A stretch of 64,000 nucleotides of DNA from Cryptomeria japonica (Eukaryota > Streptophyta > Pinopsida > Cupressales > Cupressaceae): the NCBI RefSeq assembly GCF_030272615.1, contig NC_081408.1, forward strand, positions 618,756,476 through 618,820,475, in the 5' to 3' direction. Made by a program: the position numbers and the translations under genes. Within the stretch, counting starts at the first letter, position 1. Every line of letters starts with the position of its first letter. Positions 55,601-64,000 of this stretch are shown one piece after another. The notes beneath the pieces are model-generated. The model searched no databases. It saw only the letters and a list, made by a program, of their open reading frames with translations, and was not told the origin of the DNA.

Positions 55601-56846
55601 GCTCCGAAGACAATAGTGACTTAAAAACCCTAACTGCCTCTGAAGCAATATCCTCCTGTTCTGTTAAAAGTTTGCCATTTGGACACTCAATACAAGATAT
55701 CCTATTTTTACTTCTCTTCATTTTTGTTGAAGAGTGAAATTTTTTTGTATTTCTATCACCATCTGAAAGCCAGATCTCCCTCAATTTTTGTCTCCAATAG
55801 ATTTCTTCTCTAGACAAAACTTCTTCCAGCTCTACTTTTAGCAATTTTAGTTCATCAAAAACAAGAGGCACCATACCATGTTGAATCACATGTGAATTAA
55901 GACATTCAATCATATCTTGAATCCTCTGTTTTTCCTAAAAGATGTTCTTAAAATGCAAGATATTCGATTCTCTAATATTAAATTTCAAAAATCTCAACTT
56001 CTTAACAATCTAAAACATTCAGGATCCAAAGCAATAAGGAGCAGAACTCCACCATTTTTTGAGCAAAGGCAAAAAGGAAGAATCTCTAAACCACATAGGC
56101 TCAAATTTAAAGGGTGACTTAAAAGGAGCTTTATCTTCCAGAATTGATAGGGAAATTGGAAAATGATCTGACCTCGAAACTAGAAGAATAGAGGAAAAAA
56201 ATTCGAACTCTGAATCAATCCAAACATCTGATAACAAAAACCTGTCTAACATTTCCGCAATCTGAGAAAAATCTCTTCGCATATTTGTCCATATGAAAAT
56301 CCCATTCTGAAACTGACAATCAAAAAGACCCATGTCCTTAATGAACATGCCAAAGTCTTCCATAATTTTTTTATTAGGAAGAATACCTCCTTTCTTTTCT
56401 CCCAAGTCAGTGATAGCATTAAAATCCCCCCCAAAGATTATAAAGGGATCATGCCTTAAAGGGGAGGAAATTCTCTTAAGTTCTCCCCATAATTTAGACT
56501 TCCTTTGAATACCAGAAGGAGCATAAATATTAAAAAGCCAAAACTTAACCTTCGAAAGCTTGCTTTTAACTAAGGCCAACATCCAGTTTACAGTAGAAGC
56601 AACTAGCTCAACCTCAGTGTTATAGTTATTCCAAAGCAATTCCAAACCCCCTGATGCACCACAAGCTGGAGAGGAGAAGAATTCCCACTTTCTCCAAGAA
56701 GAGAAAACCAAATCAGCAGACTCCTTTGACAATTTTGTCTCTTGCAACATGAAAATATCACACTTAACTAAGTCCATCTGGGACTTAATTAAGCGCCTCT
56801 TGTTAGGGGCATTTAAGCCCCTAACATTCCAAGATGTAATTCTCAT
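52601..56846 (-). pseudogene. LINE ORF2: endonuclease, reverse transcriptase, RNase H
   Basis: Starts MRITSWNVRGLNAPNKRR. The APE-type endonuclease shows LQETKLS (metal-binding Glu), GGDFNAI and RSDHFPI. Reverse transcriptase runs through FRPIALCN, GGFVPGR, LKLDMMKAYDRVEW (first Asp) and HCLFADDTLLFG (FADD box). The zf-RVT region has CVFCNKN...HLFLHC. RNase H has FKLNFDGASRGNPG and IIDGDSM, but the conserved Glu reads Lys in NNCAKFFAL. Nine stops interrupt it: lowest bases 56019, 56010, 55935, 55596, 55422, 55112, 54905, 54077 and 53597 (six TAG, three TGA). There is one frameshift in an A-run at about 55316-55322. Several stops sit where the family has Gln (GLR-stop-GDPLSP) or Trp. Confidence 0.92.
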
Positions 56847-58909
56847 TTCTCTCGAGGGGAGACCGAGGCTCCCCTCTTTCCTTTAGAGGGAGAAGACTTC
56901 CCTTCTCCAAAACTACTTTGAAGATTACGCTTCACAGCCCCCGACCTAGTCACAGGAGGACTGATAATAAACCTCTTACTCCTCTTACCTTTAGGAGTAC
57001 CACTTCCTTTCATAGCGTCACTAAGAGAAATCGAATGCTTCCCTTTCCCAACACCAGGAGAAAGAGACAAAGTCTGCTGAATCCCAGCATCAATTTCCAA
57101 TTGAGTCTTTTGATTCTTTGGAGGCCTACCCCTACTAGGAGAAACCACAGATGAAGCCCTAATTAAAGTAGTTTGAACAATTGGTAAACTCTTACTTGAC
57201 TTAGGAGAAGTCATGACTAAATTATCTATGATGCCCACTTCTGATGAGGCCAAAACCTCAAAAGGGTTAGCAGATGCAAAAATAGGAAGGGTCGATTTAA
57301 TTCCCCCCAAGTCATTCTCAATGGAACAGATAACCCTATTCGTAATGTCCTCATCCATCTGATGCTCATGGTCTTTAAAAAGATCATTTACTTGGTGAAC
57401 CAGATTTTCATCTGGCACAATAACAAGAATGTCCCCCAACTGAATATTATTTCCTAAGACAATGTTATTATCCACATCCACATCAACATGCTGCGAAGAA
57501 TTAGACACCAATTCTTTGACTTGTTGAGCAAGGATAGCATCATCAATAAACCCTAGAGAAGAAACCCCAACATTAGACTCCGAAACAACCCCATCATTCT
57601 TCGCAAAAATCTGACCAATCCCCTGAGAACTTTCTAAGTATTCTTTTGACTTCATAGGACAAACAGGATTCCCACCACCATCATTTAGTAACTTATCCAA
57701 GGATTTCGAGGTAGTGAGATTTGGAAGCAGATCATCCACATTGTTGTCCCCGAAAACCACAATATTCTAGTGAGGTCCTGTCTTATCCTTACTTGTAAAT
57801 AACCCTACAGACTCTAGATCGTGAGACACAACATAAACCTCTCGCTTCCCAACATCCCTCATAGCCTGGTTAACCTCAAAAGTAGCGGGATGTTTCCCAG
57901 TGGAACGATTAACTAATAGTTTATCCAGAACAGAGGATTTCGAAAAATCCATAAGAAAAGGAGCATCCAATTGCAAGGAAGTTTTACCAAAGTCTTTCTC
58001 CAACTTATTAATTGGTTGTTTCCAGATACCCTCATGAGATTTAATGATACAGGTCCGAAGGCAAACATTATTAGGGTTAGTCAGGACACAGATTTTTACC
58101 AAAACCTCCCCCTCCACAAAATCAAATCTTGATGATAAGAAAGAACCACAAGTATTACCAATTTGTTCCAAAACCTCTAGGTCCATAAATTCAAACGGTA
58201 ATTTGGGCAAGCCAAACCAGAAAGGAACTAATTTAAAGCTTGACCAAGCAGGGACATAAAATGGTTTCCAAGCCGAAACAAACACTAAATTTTTACCAAA
58301 CCAATAATGTGAAGATTTTAAAACTTCATCCCTAACAGAAGAAGAGTTGAAAACAATAATAAATGCATTTGCAGAGAGTAATTGAAAATAACGAATATCA
58401 GACCACTTTTTCTGCAATTTTTGATGAAATTTAGATAAACTAGTTGCATCCCCCCATATTTTCCCAGAAATAGAATGTGTATGCAAACAACAAGCTTTCA
58501 AATCCACAACAGAATCAAGTAAATCAATGCATGGAACAAGAGCCCATACCTGTGAAGACCCACCTCCTAAATCAGAGTCGGTTTGATTTTCACTTACCTT
58601 ATCGTCTTTTCCTGATGTCAAAGATTCCCTTACCTTATCCCCCCTTTGATGTGACGAAGATAATTCAAGTGGGTTACTGTTAGACTATTTGTCCATCATC
58701 TTTTCACCAACGTTCAGCCGAGAAACCCTAATTGCCTCATTTACAGATGAAAACTTCACAACTTTCACATAGGATGGTTTTCCTCCCAACTCTGTAGATC
58801 GTTTACCCGGAAGCCCCTTTAAATGATTTGGGATAAACTTTTGCCGCGGGCCCTGACCAAATTGCCTACGATCCAAAAATCTTTGATGCCCTTCACCAGA
58901 TCTGTCCAT
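56843..58909 (-). pseudogene. LINE ORF1 (nucleic-acid-binding protein)
   Basis: One frame of 688 residues is broken only by TAG codons at 58685 and 57767 (lowest bases). A DUF4283-like region at about residues 125-230 has KWSDIRYFQLLSANAFIIVF, FVSAWKPFYVPAW and FWFGLPKLPFEFMD. I see no CCHC knuckle after it. The C-terminal third is Ser/Lys-rich with PSRGRPPKNQK and GTPKGKRSKRF, suitable for binding RNA or DNA. The stop codon TGA overlaps the ATG of ORF2 in ATGA (56843-56846). Confidence 0.85.
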
Positions 58910-59909
58910 ACTCCGCCAATTTCCACTGCTTGGACCTCTGAAAAAACCCTAAAAATACTTGGAGACTGGTCTGAAATTTCTTAAGTCTGCCCTCAACCAA
59001 TTCTGCGCCTCCATATCTACCCATTTGCCCTTCGTGAAGACCAGCTGTGGGACATGCGATGGATCATCCCAGCCCACATCAGCCCACTCGCCAATAACCC
59101 TAGTTTCGCCCATACCGAGCAAGAAATTGCAGTCTTATCTCTGTTTTTACTAGGGTAGTAGACCAAAAAGTTATGCAATGGTGGAAAAACCTTCAGCTGG
59201 CACGGGTTAGACAGTGATGTCTTGCCTTATAATTTCACTTAACTAGGTTCATAGTGACTGAAGCAGCTGATCGTGGGTCTGTAGCAACTGATCATGGGAG
59301 AGAATGGAAAATCTGGCTTCTGAATGTGTTGTTAGCGCTTTAATGCAGTGATTCAAATGCTGAGTCATGTGATCTCTTCTGCAGATGACCTGAATCCTAG
59401 CATCCCAGGTGTGATTGGTGGCATGTCTAATGCTCAGTGAACTTTGACGCTTGGAAATGAATTTGCTATTGTTGGGTGCAGCTAAACCCTAATGATCAAA
59501 CCCCCATCTTTGATTTCTGCACGCCCGTGATGGTTAGAGGAGCAGTAGCAATGGCTGCTGATGCGCTATCAATGTGCTCTCCTTGCAATGGGGTTTTGAC
59601 GATCCAGGTGACTAGCGCTGCTTCTATCACCCTTATAATATTTTACAGCGCCCTCCAAAAGAAAACACTGAAGCAGAGTCTTCAATTTCAATGCGAATGA
59701 GCAGGCCAACCTCTCTCTGACTGTTGACAAAGGAGATTGTTGCTCCTCTTGCTCTGAATGTAGATGTGACTGAGACTAAGCGTAGAGCCTTCCTTCCTCC
59801 CCTGCCTTCCAATTTTGCTCTCAACTCTATCGCAATCTTGATCTGATCACACCTGGCACATTAATCACCTAGATCGCAATATCATAGCAGGAGAATGTTC
59901 ACTAGATGT
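58910..59909. other. 5' leader of the LINE
   Basis: About 1 kb between the ORF1 start and the 5' end defined by the target duplication. It is less AT-rich than its surroundings and should contain the internal promoter. I see no clear motif. Confidence 0.6.
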
Positions 59910-59923
59910 AGGATTTTGGCATT

Positions 59924-61007
59924 ATTAAACTGTAAGAGAGCATTGAAATGAAATTGTAAACTGTATACAAAGAAATCATCAATAGACAAAGCATAATGCA
60001 ACTAGGAAGGAGGTAAACCATCATTGGACATCCAATATGACTGTTAATATTATTTAGAATGACTATATTGAAAGAAATGCTAGTTTATATTATTTACAGT
60101 GACTATATTGAAAGAAATGTCGGTTTATTGAAAACAGTATAATTTGAATTGAAAGATTTATAGCATTTAGTTAACAGTATTCATTGAACAGAGGGAATTA
60201 GTTATTTTGTGTGTACCAACCTGAATGTGTGCCCTCGAGTAAGGAATGTGCAGAAGGTATTTGCAGAGCTCAGGAATATGCAATGAATTGGATTGTAGTG
60301 AAAGTGACACGGAAAATTTCATCTTATAATATAATTCGAATGTGCAATGCATTTGATTGTGGTAGCTAGCTATTTTCAAATTTGAATTTTTGTGGGAAAC
60401 AGTCGGTCATGTCATATTAAATATGCAGTCCTCCATTGCTTCAAATTGTTCAATTTTCTTCCCTAGTTTGAATGAAACTTGGTTTTTTAAATTGGATTTT
60501 ATGCAAATTCTTGGATATTGGGGAGCCTTACACTAGTTGTTGCAAATGCAGGTACCAAATGCAGATCTATTTAATGCATGAAGCTTTGAAGTGATATTTG
60601 GAAGAATGTACACTTGAGTGTCTAAGAAGTTTACAATTGAGTGTTTTTATGTCATGTAATGCACCAATAGTTGTGCATATGTAATTGTAATTGGAGTACA
60701 TTTGTACTCTTAAGCCACTTACATAAAGTGGCAAATGTAAACATTAAGTTTTTTAAAAAATAAAAATGTTAATTATTTGTGCAAGATGTTTTGTATTAAA
60801 ATAGGAAATGTACCAGTAGTTGTTTATTTTTTTTACCTTTTGGTTTTCAACTACTAATTCATTTGTGAACATGTATTGGTGTTAAAATAAATATTTACTG
60901 GTATTTTTTTATTTATGTATGACAATTTTTTTTTTATGTTTTGGGGGGTCAACATGGTATTAAGGTGACGGTTATGGGAACTATTTCAGCTATTGGTACT
61001 ATTCCCC
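59924..61007. repeat. Right arm and terminus of the DNA transposon after the LINE
   Basis: 59924-60470 is the inverted counterpart of 45560-46130, with block order changed. 60470-60960 is AT-rich and unassigned. The tip, GCTATTGGTACTATTCCCC ending at 61007, is the inverse of GGGGAAGAGCACCAGTAG at 29071 with several mismatches. The last bases are followed by T7 and then A. Confidence 0.6.
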
Positions 61008-61260
61008 TTTTTTTAGACTTAAAAGTGTTAAACACTCAGAGCTGACATTTTCTCCCCTACTTTTAGACTTAAAAGTGTTAAACACTCAGAGTTGACTGAC
61101 ATTTTCTCCCCTACTTTTAGACTTAAAAATGTTAAACACTCAGAGTTGACTGACATTTTCTTATCTTAATATGTTGCTTAATGTATGTGATCACACTAAA
61201 ATACACTTCTAAGCTTAAAAGTGTTAGAACACTCAAAATTGACTAACATTCTTTAAACTT
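61008..61260. repeat. Tandem repeat of 50-54 bp with palindromic core
   Basis: TTTTAGACTTAAAAGTGTTA starts at 61011, 61061 and 61115, with a diverged copy near 61205. Each unit contains the perfect palindrome AGTGTT-A-AACACT and then CAGAG and TGACATTTTC. It lies between the transposon tip and the BAHD gene. Confidence 0.88.
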
Positions 61261-61864
61261 AATTTATTGCTTAGTGTGTGAGATTTAAGGCTGATCAGTT
61301 TGACTGAAATAGAACAGTTCTGACTTATTGTTTGCTCACATGACATTTATTGGTGGCCGTAGAATTGAATTTTTATGGTGCCATTAACAACTGTCATGCA
61401 ACATCTCTTAGTGGTGTGTGGGGAGTTGTGATAATGTATTTTCTGCGTGGTGTTGTGCTAAATCTCTTTTGTGTGTGTTGTCCAGATACAGTCAGAGAAC
61501 ATGCGAAGGATGAAAGGTCAAGGCTATCGTATACTTTTATCTTCTTTCTGGCTGTCCTGTGCTTTATTGTTTGCTGTCAGATTCGCTGATGCAACAACAG
61601 TGGCGGCATCACCATCACCACGTTTCTAGGGTGCACACCTACCAGTCTCCACGGCATTCCCAGAATTATAATGAACATTGTGGTTGTCTTAGGACTGTTG
61701 CTTGCTGCCCAATCAGAAAATGCCACGGAATACTTAACTCTAGTTACATACACATTCTTTAGAACCCTTAACTATTTTGATGTATGTATGGTTGATGTAC
61801 CAGTTTATACACCCTATATGTCTCTCAGCAGCAGGTGATAGATTGGGCAAAAATTGAAGGGAAA
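61261..61864 (+). promoter_or_regulatory. Upstream region of the BAHD gene
   Basis: About 600 bases before the start codon. TTTATACACCCTATATG at about 61804-61820 is the nearest TATA-like stretch. It would give a very short leader, so the true start of transcription may lie further upstream. No other element is supported. Confidence 0.35.
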
Positions 61865-63592
61865 ATGGATGTGACAGTCACAGGTTCGATGATTGTTAAG
61901 CCTGTAAAATCCACTCCATCTCACCAGCTATGGGTTTCAAATATTGATTTAGTTATGGTTAGAGGCCATTCTCCAGTTGCTTATATTTACAGAGCGCCTC
62001 CCAATGGAGATTCCGATGTGGCTGAAATACTGAGAGACGCGCTTTCTAAGGTGTTGATGGATTTTTATCCGCTGGCGGGCAGATTGGTTGTCGACGCTTC
62101 TGGTAGAATCGCTGTTGACTGTAATGGCGAGGGCGCTCTGTTTGTGCAAGCAGTGACCGACTCATCAATCGATGATTTTGGGTATTTCACCTCCCCTGCA
62201 CAACTCACAACTTTGGTTCCCTCTGCCACTTATGAGAATGGTATCACTACATTTCCTCTGCTTATGATTCAGGTAAATTTATTTACCAAGGCTTATTTGA
62301 AGGATCTGTTACACTGAATGGTTCTACCATTTAAAAAAGTTATTAGAGATCTTGTTTTTCCAGTTACTATTACATCTTTTAGAACTTTTTTTATTAAAAA
62401 ATATTATTAAGCATTCATTCTTTAACTTTGAATATGGAAAAGATGTATGAAAGATGAATTTTTCCCTAAATAATATTCTCCTGTTCTCTGTTATTTTTTA
62501 TTTTTATTTATATTTTGTAATAATCATTAAGCTGGTGACATTTACAGAAGGTCTCTTATTGGAATAGTTAGATGTCAAAAATGAATCAATTTGTTGTAAT
62601 TTTAAATAAAGATTTTTGAAAATTGATTATGACTCTTAAGACTATCTATATATAATTCATCAAGCCGACTCGATTCCAATCTTTCTAAAATAGTAAATAA
62701 ATTGCAGGTAACCAAGTTCAAATGTGGAGGGTTCGCTTTAGGAACGGCGATACAACATATCTTATCAGATGGTGCATCTTCTCTACATTTTGTGAACAGC
62801 TTGTGTGATGTAGCTCGGGGATTGCAGGTACATTTACTTCCTCATTTAGATCGCAGCCCACTTCGATCTCGAAATCCTCCCATAGTGAGCTTTTCTCACC
62901 AAGAATATGCACCACCTCCAACCCTCCTCCACCAAGAAAAGGATGATGAAAAGGCCACAGTTGGAGCGTTCAATCTTAGTAAAGCGCAAGTTAGTGACCT
63001 AAAAGCCAAGGCAAGGGACAACCCTCTTAACAAGACCTACTCCACGTTCGTGAGCCTGGCTGCCCATATTTGGAAATGTTGTACCACAGCACGAGGTTTG
63101 GTCGAAAACCAGAGATCCAAACTCTACATTCCTGTAGACGGAAGAGATCGTTTGTCCAAACCACCATTGCCTTGTGGGTATTTTGGCAACGCCGTTTTTA
63201 TGGCCACCCCAATAGCCATTGCAGGAGAAATCGTATCTAATCCTCTGTGGTACAGTGCTGAAAAGATTCATGAGTCGATAGCCAAGATAGATGATGAATA
63301 TCTACGGTCTGGGTTGGACTTCCTGGAGTTACAACCAGATTTAAATGTTGTTGTGAGAAGGAACGATATGTTTAAGTGTCCTAATTTGTGTATCAATAGT
63401 TGGACGGGTTTGCCCTTCTATGATGCAGATTTTGGTTGTGGTAGCCCAAGCGTGATGGGACCTGCAGCAACTCCTCCAGAAGGACATTGTCGCATTTTGC
63501 CAGTCCCTACAAAAGATGGGAGTGTGTCCGTTTGCTTGGGATTATTGAGTGATCATCTGGTGAAATTTGGCAAGCTACTTCATGAGTTTTGA
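61865..63592 (+). CDS. BAHD acyltransferase, HCT-like, two exons, 430 aa
   Basis: BAHD enzymes move an acyl group from CoA to an alcohol or amine in the cytosol. Exon 1 is 61865-62272 and exon 2 is 62708-63592. The 435-base GT...AG intron falls after LLMIQ, a position used in HCT-type genes. The ATG at 61865 gives MDVTVTGSMIVKPVKSTP, the normal HCT-like N-terminus; an upstream in-frame GTG is not a start. The catalytic motif HXXXD is His153 to Asp157 (HILSDG), the same numbering as in Arabidopsis HCT. The structural motif DFGWG reads DFGCG (377-381). Arg353 matches the HCT shikimate-contacting Arg, but the neighbouring Thr is Asn366 (CINSW), and the RLP arginine after SW is Gly370. The length (430) is typical. 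The acceptor is probably not shikimate. No stops or shifts are seen. Confidence 0.9.
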
Positions 63593-64000
63593 AGTATGAA
63601 CTGTAGTATGATAGGATTTGATTTCGTTCCAAAAGGATTTAAAAAACACGTTTTGACATTGGGCACTAATAAAATTGAAGGAAATGTTTATTGAAAGAAG
63701 ACGACTAATTTTTGGATATTCATTGGAGTATGAATGATTTGGATCTAGGTATTGTTTCATTGCAATTACATAGATTTTTCTTTGGAAGAGATGATTTCAT
63801 GAACACCATCTTAGCTGAACTGGATTTTTCTTTAACTAGGAGCGCTCCACTACATCATTTGTTACTTTGTTATCATAATAGCTGTATTAGTTGATTTTTT
63901 TTAATAATCAACATTATTCTTATTAATACATAATAGTATTAAATTTATTTTATATTAGATTAATTATTTCTGCATAATTAATAGTAGGAAAAATCAAATA
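63593..64000. other. 3' flank of the BAHD gene
   Basis: AATAAA at 63668-63673, about 75 bases after the stop, is a likely poly(A) signal. The rest is AT-rich with a 60-codon frame that has no recognisable match. Confidence 0.5.

Larger units (their letters stand above)
52122..59909 (-). mobile_element. Full-length L1-type LINE
   Basis: AGGATTTTGGCATT at 52108-52121 and again at 59910-59923 is a 14-bp target duplication, so both ends are defined. Read on the minus strand, the element has a leader of about 1 kb, ORF1 (58909-56843), ORF2 (56846-52601) with endonuclease, reverse transcriptase, zf-RVT and RNase H, a 3' region of about 480 bases and an A-rich end (TATCAAAAAAAATAAAAA). A length of 7.8 kb with both ORFs is complete for a plant L1, unlike the truncated LINE copies elsewhere in the window. 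It is inserted in the right arm of the DNA transposon. Confidence 0.93.
29071..61007 (-). mobile_element. Composite pogo/Tigger-type DNA transposon with nested insertions
   Basis: The left tip reads GGGGAAGAGCACCAGTAG, preceded by TA. The reverse complement of the right tip, ending at 61007, reads GGGGAATAGTACCAATAG. Inside, several blocks from the left arm (29071-32100 and 45209-46140) recur inverted in the right arm (50271-52107 and 59924-60470). They include CCCTAAAAACTTAGGG-like sequence, the 123-bp minisatellite, TCATTGAAATGAAACCCTC, ACATTGGATGTCCAATGA-like sequence and CACAAAAATTCAAATTTGAA. The transposase lies between the arms. Removing the gypsy element (32101-45208) and the LINE (52122-59909) leaves about 11 kb. 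Some blocks are permuted between arms, and no TA follows the right tip directly, so the outer limits are less certain than the core. Confidence 0.6.

Noticed and set aside
61350-61589. Possible RNase H relic (VELNFYGAINN) upstream of the BAHD gene
   Set aside because: Only the first few residues resemble KLNFDGA. The catalytic Asp is Tyr and no further RNase H motif follows.
61835-61864. Upstream in-frame GTG as the BAHD start
   Set aside because: Plant genes start at ATG, and the ATG at 61865 gives the normal HCT-like N-terminus.

Overview
This is plant nuclear DNA: spliceosomal introns, a BAHD acyltransferase, plant-type L1 LINEs, Ty1-copia and gypsy-like LTR elements primed by initiator Met tRNA where a site is recognisable, and very little host coding sequence. 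The density and nesting of mobile elements suggest a large genome, probably a conifer or other gymnosperm. That is inference; no marker in the window fixes the species.

Layout. 1-11 kb: a 220-bp tandem repeat, a reversed LTR fragment, a decayed LINE ORF1, a 230-bp duplication, and a short LTR element without gag (element A, 7377-10002) inserted in an older LINE-like unit. 10.5-18.8 kb: a decayed but structurally complete Ty1-copia element (11028-17800, target duplication AAGGG) nested in a related LTR of opposite orientation. 18.8-29 kb: a LINE tail, a 2-kb AT-rich stretch, a broken RNase T2 gene (23726-24128, minus), a solitary end of a DNA transposon, and a 5'-truncated LINE with an unrecognised acidic reading frame (25-28.7 kb, minus).

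29.07-61.0 kb is read here as one composite structure: a DNA transposon of the pogo/Tigger type with long, repeat-rich inverted arms and an 858-codon transposase frame (47675-50248, minus). It has been split twice. A gypsy-like gag-protease element (32101-45208, duplication GTTAT) landed in the left arm, and its 5' LTR later received a copia-type gag-protease element (39399-44617, duplication TGTTG). A full-length L1 LINE (52122-59909, 14-bp duplication) landed in the right arm. Without these passengers the DNA transposon is about 11 kb.

61-64 kb holds the only apparently intact host gene, a two-exon BAHD acyltransferase resembling hydroxycinnamoyl-CoA:shikimate transferase (61865-63592, plus) but changed at several acceptor-pocket positions. 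Its start codon lies about 860 bp from the transposon end, across a small palindromic tandem repeat.

Two themes stand out. First, three LTR elements (A, the gypsy-like element and element B) lack polymerase, so they must depend on other elements. Second, the transposase and LINE frames are broken almost only by stop codons that C-to-T change would give (mainly CAG to TAG), with almost no frameshifts; this fits decay driven by cytosine methylation.
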